44,340 nt of DNA from Chryseobacterium hagamense (GTDB lineage: Bacteria > Bacteroidota > Bacteroidia > Flavobacteriales > Weeksellaceae), in contig NZ_BJYJ01000029.1 of NCBI RefSeq assembly GCF_007991455.1, forward strand, positions 1 to 44,340. The letters are read 5' to 3'. The position numbers and the translations under genes were made by a program. The notes beneath the pieces are model-generated. The model made no database searches and was not told the origin of the DNA. It saw nothing but the letters and a program-made list of their open reading frames with translations. Numbering within the stretch: the first letter of the stretch is position 1; each line of letters begins with the position of its first letter. Below are positions 32,895 to 40,833 of this stretch, piece after piece.

Positions 32895-35800
32895 ATGAAA
32901 GCAGCACAACCTTTAGATAAAGGCAGCAGCAATCCTCACGGCCCGGGCAAAAAACAGAAGCCCGAAAAGCCTGTAGTGGTCCCCCTGCCGGTAACCGAAG
33001 TTGCCAATTTACAAACCCGGAAACCGGAAACCACCGCCATAACAGCCGGATCAGTAAACCCTTCTTCCAACAGGACGGGCCTGAACGGAACCATCGCTCC
33101 GGTCCACGGCTCAAAGACCATTTACGACCGGGGTGCCGAAATCCGGTACGGCAAGTTTCAGGAAAGCCTGGCGGAAACCGGAGATATCAACCACCCCGAG
33201 ACCAAAAAGCTGGAGAAAAGTTACATCTCCACCTTAAGCATCGATCAGATCCGGGATTACCACAACCTGAAAAACGGAACGTACCTGCCGAAGACTTTGG
33301 AGGAGCAGGCGGCGGTTTACCGGGAAAACAAAATACAGAAAGAAGCTCAGCAGAAAGCAAAACCGGCAGGTTCCGGCAATGCGGATGACGCTCTGAACGG
33401 CCTGTCACATGCTCCGGCTACGGAGCTGGCAGCTCATTTCAATACCGTCCAGGACAGCAGCGCCGGTCTTTTCAATACCAAGGCTGAAAAAGCGGCGCAC
33501 AGGCTTCCTAAAGTGAATGCAAAATCCGGCAGTGCCTTCACCGGATCCAAACCGAAACGTAAAGCGGGTCCGGCGAAGAAAACAGCAAAGCCCGGTAAAA
33601 AAACCATTCAGCCGGTTGCCCAAAAGCCGAAATCAAAAGAAATTTCTTTTGCCCAAAGCGAGCCTCTGAAAAAGACCAGCTACGCTTTTAATGCAGCAGG
33701 CCAAACCGGAGGCCTGGAAAAGCAGGCTCAGCATGTATTGGGCAATCTCAAACTGGATACCTCAGCCATTCCGGCGGCCATGCAACAGGATACCCGGGTA
33801 CAACTGACGGGAGAAGCCGATACGCAGCATCTTGCTATCGAACAGCAGGAAGCGGCTCATGACATGGGCATCCAAAAGGATCACGCAGAAAATGATATCC
33901 ATAAAGACTACGGTGAAAACGACATCATTAAGAAACCGAAAGACGAGATCCTTAAGCCTTCGCGAAAAATAAGTGCCAAAGCGGTTAAGAAGCAGCCTCT
34001 TGAAACACTCAAGCTGGAAGGTATTGACGAAGCCGGAATTAATGCCCAGTTTGCCCCGGTCATCCAGACAAAAATCGGCGCAGAGAATGAGAAATACAAG
34101 GCTGCCGAACTAGAGCATGACCAAAAGGTGCTGGAGCAGGAAAAAACGGCGGAAACGCAGATCGGAACCGAAAAGGACCGGTCGCATGAAAAGCAGCTGA
34201 AAACCGTAAAAGACGCCCGGTCGGACGTCCACAGCTCCAGGGTGGAATGGCAGCAGACCCTGGATAAAACAGAAGCCGATTTTGCCGGAAAGTCCGGCGA
34301 CCATGCCAAAGCCACGCTAGGCCATATCAAAACGGAAAAAAGCAAAGGCGAAACCACAGCCCAGGGACATGTCGACAAGGCCAATGCGGAGGCACGCAAG
34401 AAGAAAGAGGCTGCCCAGGCCGAAGCCCGGCAGAAAAAAGCGGAACAGCAGAAAGCCAGCGGCGGGTTCTTCGGCTGGATAGCCGACAAAGCTTCGGCAT
34501 TCATCAATGCCCTGAAAGATGCGCTGAATTATATTTTCACCAAGCTCAGGGATGCCGTTAAAGTTATTTTTGAAGCGGCTAAGACCCTGGTGCTGGCAGC
34601 CCTGGAACTGGCGCGGAAAGCCATTGTCAGCCTGATCAAAGCATTTGCTTCCGTCATCAAAGGCTTTCTGGACATTGCCCTGGCAGCTTTCCCCGGTATC
34701 AGGGACCGACTGAAATCCCGTATAGACAAATATGTGGCCGTCGCCGAAAAGCTGGTGAACCAGGCCTTTGAAGTCTTCAAAAAAGCGGTGGTGGCTGTGA
34801 TTGATTTCCTGGCTGATGTTGTGGATAGTTTATTAGCCTCATTACAGGCGGTTTACAACCTGATCCTGGATGCCGTTAACTTTATTGTGGCGGGGATTAT
34901 AAAGATTATGAAGGGGTTAGCAAACTTAACTGCTTCCGCAATGCTAATGCCGGACAACTTTATGGGACAAATCTCCGAAGAATTTCTGGGAATGGATATC
35001 ACACAGCCGCTGCCGTTTGAGAAAACAGCTATGGCTGAAGCGACAGGAACGGATCCGGATCTGGCGTATGCTGATCTGTTGGGAAGAAGCTCTTACGACG
35101 AAAGTGATTTCCATGTGGATCCTGTAACCGATGATATGGAACTGAGCCCGGAACTTCTGGCCCAATTGCAGGACAGCAACGGCGAAATTAATTTCGGAGC
35201 CAATGAGAATACCATCCATAGCTTTAAGCAATCTGCTTTGGGACCGGAAGAATCAGAAAGCAGAGGCGATGTGGCACAAAACCAAAATATCCCTGCTGAT
35301 CCTTACGCTCAGGCCGACTGGTTCATCAACTACCAAAATAGCCAGTCACCAACAAGTACGGATACCTCAAGTGCTTCCGGTAAGCAGCCAGCCACATCAG
35401 CTTCAATGCCTGAGGACATGAAACTGGTCGGACCGTGGACTCCGGGAGTGCGTTTGTACTATCTGAAGGAACAGATGTGGTCGGGAATAAAGAAAAACTG
35501 GGCAGAAAACAAATGGAAATACATCGGTATTGGAGCGGCTGTTGTTCTAGGTATAACTGCCCTGGCAATCCTTACCGCAGGAGCCATTTTTGCGCTGATT
35601 CCGCCTGCGCTTGAGATTTTCGCGGCTATCATGATGGCACAGGCTGTTGCAAAAGCGAGCGGATTCTTCAAGACATTTATGACTGATGGCTGGTTGGGAA
35701 AAACAGCTACTGCAGGAAAAGCTTTAGCAAGAGCAATCGGGATTATTTTAGTTGAATTACTTTTCATCCTTTTATTCGACTCTGCAGCATTGTTTAAAGT

Positions 35801-36890
35801 CTTAAAAACAGCAGCGAAAGGCGGCGTGAAAGGAGTCTTCAATTTAGCTAAAGCAGGTGCCAGGAATACGCTGAAAGCAGGCAAAAATGCACTGGTCGCC
35901 ACAGGAAAAGGATTTATAAAACAAGCCGGTAAAGCGAAGTTTTTTGTTCAGGGCATAGGAAAAGGAATTGCCAAAGGTGCTAAAAATTTAGATGAACTAG
36001 GTGAAAACTTAGCAAAACGGTTTAAATTTAAAGGATTTAAAATTGTTGTCAAAGGATTTAAATTTTATCTTTACGGAAGTGTTAATCCTTGGGTTTTACT
36101 GGCGAGTGGAAAATTAGAATTTGTAGATGATCCAAAATTAGGAAAAGTTGGTGATAAAGTAAAAGTTGGTACAGAAGAGGCATTCATTGTTGGAAGTCAT
36201 AGTTCCAAAGGAGCTAAAAGTGCCAAGGAAGCTTTAGAAAAAGGAGGTGTTAGTAAATTTGTTGACGATCTAGTTGAAATTTCTGATGATGTTGATGCAT
36301 TAAAAACGAAATTTAAGGAATTAGATACAGCTCCCAATGCAAAGAATGAGATTTATCAAGGTACTAAAGATCCTGCTTGGTTCAGTGATCCAAACATTTC
36401 ACAGGCAGCAAAAGATGCTGCTAAAAACAGATCTCAGCTTAGAAAGAATTTGAAAACTGTTGCTGGTGAAGAGGCGCATCATGCTCTTTCTATTTCAAAC
36501 ATAGGTAGAAGTAAGGTTTATCAAGATGCTATAGATGCAGGATTTGAAGTTAATACTATTATAAATGGTATAAATCTTAAAAAGTATAGCAAATCGTTAG
36601 GGTTAACTGATGGGGTACACGCAAGTCATCCTTTTTATGATGATGCAGTTTATAACTTATTAGAAAAATTTCGTTTACAATTTGCACATTTACCAAATTA
36701 TAATAAATCAATGGCAAAAAACTTTACGGAAGAATTATCTACGAGAATGTTAAAAGAGTTAGATGTATTATCTAAGCAAAAAAAAATAAAAGTAGACGAT
36801 TTATTTAGACAAGGAGAAAACATGGGTAATTTAAATTCGAAAGTTATATACGACGAGGTATTAGAAAGTTTTTTAAAAAATATTAAATAA
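32895..36890 (+). CDS. Large eCIS effector with C-terminal AHH nuclease toxin
   Basis: A 1331-residue protein. I chose the ATG at 32895 (MKAAQPLDKG) over the upstream ATG at 32847 because the left-edge paralogue starts there. Residues 1-139 are the shared domain. About 140-520 are Lys/Ala/Glu-rich with coiled coils. At 524-602 are amphipathic helices (FINALKDALNYIFTKLRDAV). At 876-918 and 946-965 are strongly hydrophobic helices. At 1019-1071 is the repeated junction ending GSVNPWVLLASG. At about 1120-1331 is the toxin. The AHH core is GEEAHHALSISNIGR (about 1194) followed by LTDGVHASHPFYDD; AHH domains are HNH-like nucleases of polymorphic toxins. Base composition falls from about half G+C to about one third in the last ~1.2 kb, so the toxin end looks acquired. 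The Imm11-like gene starts at the next base. Confidence 0.9.
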   Translation: MKAAQPLDKGSSNPHGPGKKQKPEKPVVVPLPVTEVANLQTRKPETTAITAGSVNPSSNRTGLNGTIAPVHGSKTIYDRGAEIRYGKFQESLAETGDINHPETKKLEKSYISTLSIDQIRDYHNLKNGTYLPKTLEEQAAVYRENKIQKEAQQKAKPAGSGNADDALNGLSHAPATELAAHFNTVQDSSAGLFNTKAEKAAHRLPKVNAKSGSAFTGSKPKRKAGPAKKTAKPGKKTIQPVAQKPKSKEISFAQSEPLKKTSYAFNAAGQTGGLEKQAQHVLGNLKLDTSAIPAAMQQDTRVQLTGEADTQHLAIEQQEAAHDMGIQKDHAENDIHKDYGENDIIKKPKDEILKPSRKISAKAVKKQPLETLKLEGIDEAGINAQFAPVIQTKIGAENEKYKAAELEHDQKVLEQEKTAETQIGTEKDRSHEKQLKTVKDARSDVHSSRVEWQQTLDKTEADFAGKSGDHAKATLGHIKTEKSKGETTAQGHVDKANAEARKKKEAAQAEARQKKAEQQKASGGFFGWIADKASAFINALKDALNYIFTKLRDAVKVIFEAAKTLVLAALELARKAIVSLIKAFASVIKGFLDIALAAFPGIRDRLKSRIDKYVAVAEKLVNQAFEVFKKAVVAVIDFLADVVDSLLASLQAVYNLILDAVNFIVAGIIKIMKGLANLTASAMLMPDNFMGQISEEFLGMDITQPLPFEKTAMAEATGTDPDLAYADLLGRSSYDESDFHVDPVTDDMELSPELLAQLQDSNGEINFGANENTIHSFKQSALGPEESESRGDVAQNQNIPADPYAQADWFINYQNSQSPTSTDTSSASGKQPATSASMPEDMKLVGPWTPGVRLYYLKEQMWSGIKKNWAENKWKYIGIGAAVVLGITALAILTAGAIFALIPPALEIFAAIMMAQAVAKASGFFKTFMTDGWLGKTATAGKALARAIGIILVELLFILLFDSAALFKVLKTAAKGGVKGVFNLAKAGARNTLKAGKNALVATGKGFIKQAGKAKFFVQGIGKGIAKGAKNLDELGENLAKRFKFKGFKIVVKGFKFYLYGSVNPWVLLASGKLEFVDDPKLGKVGDKVKVGTEEAFIVGSHSSKGAKSAKEALEKGGVSKFVDDLVEISDDVDALKTKFKELDTAPNAKNEIYQGTKDPAWFSDPNISQAAKDAAKNRSQLRKNLKTVAGEEAHHALSISNIGRSKVYQDAIDAGFEVNTIINGINLKKYSKSLGLTDGVHASHPFYDDAVYNLLEKFRLQFAHLPNYNKSMAKNFTEELSTRMLKELDVLSKQKKIKVDDLFRQGENMGNLNSKVIYDEVLESFLKNIK
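35953..36109 (+). repeat. Junction repeat L1 (in the effector gene), full length
   Basis: It encodes GIGKGIAKGAKNLDELGEN and then LAKRFKFKGFKIVVKGFKF and YLYGSVNPWVLLASG. This is the reference copy; its last part recurs before downstream toxin modules at 37627, 40843, 42450 and 44030, and weakly at 38739. The toxin changes directly after it. Confidence 0.9.
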
Positions 36891-37532
36891 ATGAGAAAGA
36901 TAGTTTATTATACAATGAAGTTATCGACGGAAAGCGAAATTGTAGGAACATGGCCACAATTGGATGTCCCAAAGAATTACTTCAAGGTTGTTAACAATTT
37001 TGAAATATTACAATTCAGAGAGTTTCCTTCCGTCGAACCAAATCTTGATAATTTTATTCTTAAAAGAGCGGCAAAACTAACTGATTTATTAAGTTCTTAT
37101 TTACCTGCTACTTCCATAGGTGTTTTTGTAAATCAAAAATTTAAAGACTTAATAGCAGATTTTTATGTAAAGAATTTCCGGTTTTACAATTGTTCAATAA
37201 TTACAGCCGATAAAGATTTTATTAAGAAATTAGCTGAAAATCCTTATTTTTTTCTTCATCTAATATATGTCAATGAGATAGTTGACTTTAGTCTATCGGT
37301 ATTTAAAGATTTAAAAACGAGCGAAATTATTACCGGTAATAATGAAAATCAGCTACCTATGTTTTTAAGCCCTCAAAAATTAGTATTAAAAGAAACTCCC
37401 GATTTATTTCGTTCTCCTTTTGATGTTGATCTTTTAGTTTCACAATTACTTAAAAAAGCCATAGAAGAAGCTAATATTTCCGGAGTATGGTTTGAAGAAT
37501 TTACAGGAAATGAATTTTATATTAAAGAATAA
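36891..37532 (+). CDS. Imm11-like immunity protein for the effector's AHH toxin
   Basis: A 213-residue protein starting MRKIVYYTMKLSTESEIVGT. It has the Imm11/DUF1629 pattern: a short strand start, a middle with LTDLLSSYLPATSIGVFVNQ and KFKDLIADFYVKNFRFYNC, and the ending ISGVWFEEFTGNEFYIKE. It resembles the immunity proteins at 41699 and 43209, which follow other AHH toxins, so the pairing AHH-Imm11 is consistent across three modules. Its ATG starts right after the effector's stop codon, so the two are translated together. The role is to bind and neutralise the toxin in the producer and its kin. A damaged second copy begins at 44079. Confidence 0.8.
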   Translation: MRKIVYYTMKLSTESEIVGTWPQLDVPKNYFKVVNNFEILQFREFPSVEPNLDNFILKRAAKLTDLLSSYLPATSIGVFVNQKFKDLIADFYVKNFRFYNCSIITADKDFIKKLAENPYFFLHLIYVNEIVDFSLSVFKDLKTSEIITGNNENQLPMFLSPQKLVLKETPDLFRSPFDVDLLVSQLLKKAIEEANISGVWFEEFTGNEFYIKE

Positions 37533-37550
37533 AGTGTCAACCAAATTAAT

Positions 37551-37586
37551 AAAAAACCCGAAACTTTAAAAAGTTTCGGGTTTTTT
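37551..37586 (+). terminator. Strong intrinsic terminator, CCGAAACTT type
   Basis: AAAAAACCCGAAACTT and AAGTTTCGGGTTTTTT form a 16-base perfect stem with a 4-base loop, ending in T. It closes the first toxin-immunity unit. Similar stems occur at 42394 and 43986. Confidence 0.9.
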
Positions 37587-37610
37587 ATTAAGCTTAGTCA
37601 AAAGCTTAAT
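37587..37610. repeat. Palindrome ATTAAGCTT-agtcaa-AAGCTTAAT after the terminator
   Basis: Nine-base arms pair perfectly around a six-base centre. A sister copy at 42425-42448 has its outermost base changed in both arms together (TTTAAGCTT/AAGCTTAAA), so pairing is kept. It stands just between a terminator and a junction repeat. Confidence 0.7.
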
Positions 37611-37626
37611 AAATGTTTTCTAATGA

Positions 37627-37679
37627 TTTAAATTTTATCTTTACGGAACTGTTAATCCTTGGGTTTTATTGGCGAGTGG
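37627..37679 (+). repeat. Junction repeat L2 (53 bp)
   Basis: It is nearly identical to the last 53 bases of L1 and in the same frame. The codon before it, GGA in L1, is TGA here, so the frame opens exactly at the repeat. Confidence 0.88.
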
Positions 37680-38157
37680 CGAAGTAAAAAAATATTCACC
37701 TGACGAAATCATCTCTGGAAAGACATCAATAGGTGAAAAAGTTAATGTATTAGATGATTTAGGTAATGAATTCGAAGGTATTATTGTAGCGTCACCAAGG
37801 GGAGCAATTCAAGGAAGTCAAAAGCTTTGGAATGTTATAAAATCTTATCCGGGTAAAACAATTAAGTATGGCAACAATATCTTTAAGCTTGACAAAAAAA
37901 GTTTTCAGCATATATTTCAACGTCATCATCCGAGTTTTTGGGAAGGATCAGTAAGAGCGGAACAATCATTTTTACCTAAACATTGGGGCGTTAAAGATGT
38001 TGAAGAAGCAATAGTAGAAGTAATGAACCAAAATAGGACATTATTAATTGGTAAAAAATCAAATAAAGGAATGTTTCAAATAGAAGGAACTGTAGGAAAT
38101 ATTAATATAACAATGGGATTTAAAGATGGTAGAATCGGTCAGTTTTATACAAAATAA
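37627..38157 (+). CDS. Orphan toxin module 2: EndoU-like nuclease without a start codon
   Basis: An open frame of 176 codons bounded upstream by TGA, with no ATG or plausible start at its front. It begins with the junction FKFYLYGTVNPWVLLASGEV (one Ser to Thr change), then a linker VNVLDDLGNEFEGIIVASPR, then the toxin. The toxin core is FKLDKKSFQHIFQRHHPSFW, EQSFLPKHWGVKDVEEAIVE and GMFQIEGTVGNINITMGFKD, ending QFYTK. The spaced histidines with FLP..W and late Gly-rich strands resemble bacterial EndoU-type (BECR fold) nucleases; this is likely but not certain. As it stands it is silent unless recombined into the effector. Its immunity gene overlaps its end. Confidence 0.75.
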   Translation, partial: FKFYLYGTVNPWVLLASGEVKKYSPDEIISGKTSIGEKVNVLDDLGNEFEGIIVASPRGAIQGSQKLWNVIKSYPGKTIKYGNNIFKLDKKSFQHIFQRHHPSFWEGSVRAEQSFLPKHWGVKDVEEAIVEVMNQNRTLLIGKKSNKGMFQIEGTVGNINITMGFKDGRIGQFYTK

Positions 38158-38659
38158 AGAAATTCAAGTAGAATTTTTCTTAAAAAAGCGAAATGTTGTC
38201 ATTGATAACTTAAAAGATATTTCGAAGAATTGGCAGTTTTATTTTCTTCGTTTTAATGAATTAAATGAAAGCCAATTAAACGAATATTTAGAAGAGGACA
38301 ACTTTTATATAGAGGGCGCTATATATATATCATATTATGGAACAGAACTAATAGGATTTAAATATTGGGATTTAATTGATCAATTATGCTCATATTTCAT
38401 TAATTCTATTTATAGTTTAATAATAGATAATGAAGAGTCTGATAAGTTTTATTTTCCAGATCAACCCATTGAAGTTAATTTAAAAAAGGAAAAAGAACAT
38501 ATCTGGATTAAAATTGGTAATGAAAAACCAATTTATTTAAATAAAAATGTCTTTACTAAAGAATTTTTAAAGGCTAGTAAAGATTTTTATGAAAGAATAA
38601 ATGTCAATTCTTACACATTGGAAATTGAGAAGATAGAAGAAACTCTCAAATCTATATAG
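38126..38659 (+). CDS. Probable immunity protein of module 2
   Basis: A 177-residue protein beginning MVESVSFIQNKEIQVEFFLK. The ATG at 38126 overlaps the toxin's last 32 bases in another frame; no later ATG gives a sensible start. It is acidic, with aromatic strands (FYFLRFNELNESQLNEYLEE; GAIYISYYGTELIGFKYWDL) and many Asn and Ile residues, as immunity proteins often are. I do not recognise a family. Its place directly after the toxin, before a terminator, supports the role. Confidence 0.65.
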   Translation: MVESVSFIQNKEIQVEFFLKKRNVVIDNLKDISKNWQFYFLRFNELNESQLNEYLEEDNFYIEGAIYISYYGTELIGFKYWDLIDQLCSYFINSIYSLIIDNEESDKFYFPDQPIEVNLKKEKEHIWIKIGNEKPIYLNKNVFTKEFLKASKDFYERINVNSYTLEIEKIEETLKSI

Positions 38660-38682
38660 TAAAAATCTAATTTTATAAAGAA

Positions 38683-38717
38683 AACTCTGCAAAGTCAAGA
38701 CCTTGCGGAGTTTTTTT
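38683..38717 (+). terminator. Intrinsic terminator, CTCCGCAA type
   Basis: AACTCTGCAAAG and CTTGCGGAGTT pair with one wobble/mismatch, followed by seven T. It ends module 2 and resembles the terminator at 40794. Confidence 0.85.
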
Positions 38718-39311
38718 AATTGGTTTGAAGCTGTGCTAAAACTTTGCAAAACGCTTAAATTCAAAGGATTTTCTTTAGCTAAAGGACAGGTTAATTTATC
38801 TAAAGATAGTTATAAAAAGGTAGCTACTAATACACGAGCAAATAAGGCCTTAAAATTAATGGATGAGGTAACAGGAGGACACACACATGGTAGACATAGT
38901 GCAACAAAAACAGACAAATGGCTATTAGATAGAGCTGCTGGAGGAATATCAAGTACACCAATATTTACAGCTAAAGCAGCTACAAGGTTTTTAGATCCTA
39001 ATACTCACATGAAAACAATTAAAATGTTAGAAAAGAAAATTCAAGGTGCAGTAAGTAGTGGTATTTATCCAACAAATATTTCTCTTCCTTCCTCCTTAAC
39101 AGTGGGTAATAGAATCGCTATAAAAGAAGAGGTTATGGGATTTTCTGTAGGAACAGGATTCCTCTCTCCTCGTGGTGCAGCTCACCTTGGAAAATTACCA
39201 GGTGAACCTACCGGCTTACTAGATAAAGCTACAGGAGTCTTTGTAATTAGAGGCTTTGACAGTAGTGGTAAGATAATTTTACATGAAATAACAGCATTTC
39301 CAACATTATAA
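38718..39311 (+). CDS. Orphan toxin module 3: bacterial RNase A-like toxin without a start codon
   Basis: About 197 codons, open from inside the preceding terminator, with no ATG at the front (the first is an internal Met in KALKLMDEV). A decayed junction is visible as KTLKFKGFSLAKG, matching only the KRFKFKGF part of L1. The toxin has TGGHTHGRHSATKTDKWLLD followed by RAAGGISSTPIFTAKAATRF, matching the GGHT..RH..K(T/S)D..LL pattern of the bacterial RNase A-like CdiA-CT family. Its His and Lys residues are catalytic candidates. It ends SGKIILHEITAFPTL. The immunity gene begins 12 bases after the stop. With a damaged junction it may be less easily mobilised than the others. Confidence 0.72.
   Translation, partial: NWFEAVLKLCKTLKFKGFSLAKGQVNLSKDSYKKVATNTRANKALKLMDEVTGGHTHGRHSATKTDKWLLDRAAGGISSTPIFTAKAATRFLDPNTHMKTIKMLEKKIQGAVSSGIYPTNISLPSSLTVGNRIAIKEEVMGFSVGTGFLSPRGAAHLGKLPGEPTGLLDKATGVFVIRGFDSSGKIILHEITAFPTL
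38739..38774 (+). repeat. Junction repeat L3, degenerate
   Basis: The stretch around GCAAAACG.TTAAATT.AAAGGATTT resembles the LAKRFKFKGF-coding part of L1, but the later GSVNPWVLL part is missing. It is a weak match and may be the end point of an old recombination. Confidence 0.45.
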
Positions 39312-39323
39312 TAATAATTTAGT

Positions 39324-39698
39324 ATGAAAACAATTTATTTTAATTACATAGAATATATAATTGGGCAAGCAGTTGATGCAATATTTGAACAAGATTTTTA
39401 TCATGCCTATAAAGTACGCTTTACTGAAATCAAAGAAATTGCTATTACTTACAAGGACTCGGATGTTTTTTTTCAAAGGTTAAGAGAAAGTCTAAAGATT
39501 ACCTTAAATAATCTTGAAAGAATAAAACTATTTGATTTTTTCTTTATAGAAGATTTAGCTCCAAGTGATAAAAATGAGGACCTTAAAGAAATATTTTTTT
39601 TAATGTGGAGTATATTTTTTTCCCAAGAAAATTGGCAAGATGAAAGTTACAAGAATGTTTCTTTTGAAATAGACTATGAAAGATATCTTTATTTATAA
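39324..39698 (+). CDS. Probable immunity protein of module 3
   Basis: A 124-residue acidic protein beginning MKTIYFNYIEYIIGQAVDAI. It is mostly helical by appearance (VFFQRLRESLKITLNNLERI; EDLKEIFFLMWSIFFSQENW) and ends YERYLYL. Size and composition fit the small immunity proteins that bind RNase A-like toxins. Family not recognised. It starts 12 bases after the toxin. Confidence 0.65.
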   Translation: MKTIYFNYIEYIIGQAVDAIFEQDFYHAYKVRFTEIKEIAITYKDSDVFFQRLRESLKITLNNLERIKLFDFFFIEDLAPSDKNEDLKEIFFLMWSIFFSQENWQDESYKNVSFEIDYERYLYL

Positions 39699-39739
39699 TT
39701 ATCTAAACAGAAATTATAAAAATATAAAATTTCTGAAGG

Positions 39740-39829
39740 ATGAAAAATATTAATATTTATAACCGAAATTCAAAGAATTCGTTAATTTACAAGAAGGATT
39801 ATCTAAAAATTTTGGAAGAAATAGACTAA
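39740..39829 (+). CDS. Tiny open frame, uncertain
   Basis: A 29-codon frame (MKNINIYNRNSKNSLIYKKD...) with GAAGG just before its ATG. It sits between the module 3 immunity gene and a toxin remnant. It may be an immunity fragment or not a gene at all. Confidence 0.2.
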   Translation: MKNINIYNRNSKNSLIYKKDYLKILEEID

Positions 39830-39837
39830 AACCCACT

Positions 39838-39904
39838 GAGTAGGAAAAGTACCGTACGAATTTTGGCAAAAAATGCATTAACAGGTAAAGGAATTATATT
39901 TTAG
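39838..39904 (+). pseudogene. Remnant of a lost toxin C-terminus
   Basis: Two short frames read VGKVPYEFWQKMH and KNALTGKGIIF followed by TAG, out of frame with each other and just upstream of an immunity-like gene. This is what the last ~20 residues of a toxin with a small deletion would look like. It is short, so the call is tentative. Confidence 0.3.
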
Positions 39905-39906
39905 AT

Positions 39907-40716
39907 ATGAATTTACAAACATATAATTTACCGAAATATCCTTTTGATATTGAGAAATATTATTGGAAATTGACAAAGAGTCATTATGGTATTTTTTTTA
40001 TTGAAATTAAGGGTTATTTACATAGTAATGAAGTAAACATATTATTGTTCTTTTTAAAAGAAGAATTACAATCTTTATATGATAGTAGTTATTATATTAT
40101 TGATTTGTTGGAACTAAGCTTGGATGAAAATTATATCTTAAATTTAAATGATTCTTCATTTGATAAATATATTTTTATCGGAGATGTTGTTAATATCAAA
40201 GCAAAACATATTTTTAATGATACAATAGAAAGTATTAATTACTGCTCATCTTTAATGCAGAAAAAATATTTTGATGGAAAAATAAGAATATACGATTATA
40301 AAAATGATGTTCCTAAAATTTTGGAGTATAATGATCACGTATATTCATGGAACTTTGAAACCAAATATGATGAGAAAAGTAAGTTGGGCTATTTCAAACT
40401 AATAGGAACGTACCCTGTTTCTTTCAGAAATCTTGATGATGATATATTGGAAACAAAAAGGTTTTATTCCACTCTAAATAAATTTTTAAAATTTTCAGAG
40501 GTAAGACATGTTATCATTGATATTACGGATTTCAAATATCAATATTTAGATAAATACTTACAGGATTTTATACCTACTTATCAAGACTTTGATAGTAATC
40601 CAGCTAAAGTAAGCTATATAATCAATGAGGATACAGATACTACCTATGGTTTTATAAAAAATTCTAACCTGTTTTTTAGCTTAGATGAAGCATTAGAAAC
40701 TTTGAAAATAGGATGA
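39907..40716 (+). CDS. Orphan immunity-like protein of unknown family
   Basis: A 269-residue acidic protein beginning MNLQTYNLPKYPFDIEKYYW. It may consist of two related halves, each having an FYLYxLxG-like strand and an LxxFLKxxE/FLKFSEV helix (IEIKGYLHSNEVNILLFFLK; FKLIGTYPVSFRNLDDDILE). The halves suggest an internal duplication of an STAS-like alpha/beta unit, though this is a guess. It follows only a toxin remnant, so its toxin is lost. Keeping an immunity gene without its toxin guards against neighbours that still carry it. It ends before a strong terminator. Confidence 0.65.
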   Translation: MNLQTYNLPKYPFDIEKYYWKLTKSHYGIFFIEIKGYLHSNEVNILLFFLKEELQSLYDSSYYIIDLLELSLDENYILNLNDSSFDKYIFIGDVVNIKAKHIFNDTIESINYCSSLMQKKYFDGKIRIYDYKNDVPKILEYNDHVYSWNFETKYDEKSKLGYFKLIGTYPVSFRNLDDDILETKRFYSTLNKFLKFSEVRHVIIDITDFKYQYLDKYLQDFIPTYQDFDSNPAKVSYIINEDTDTTYGFIKNSNLFFSLDEALETLKIG

Positions 40717-40793
40717 GCAAAATTTTATACAATTGATTGTAAAAAGATTAATGCTTATTGAAATTAATCTCCTTTAATAAAAGGATTACCAAC

Positions 40794-40831
40794 AAAACTC
40801 CGCAAAGCTTAAAACTTTTGCGGAGTTTTTT
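40794..40831 (+). terminator. Strong intrinsic terminator, CTCCGCAAA type
   Basis: AAAACTCCGCAAA and TTTTGCGGAGTTTT form a 13-base stem, followed by more T. It is related to the terminator at 38683. The next module's open frame begins at its last bases. Confidence 0.9.
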
Positions 40832-40833
40832 AA

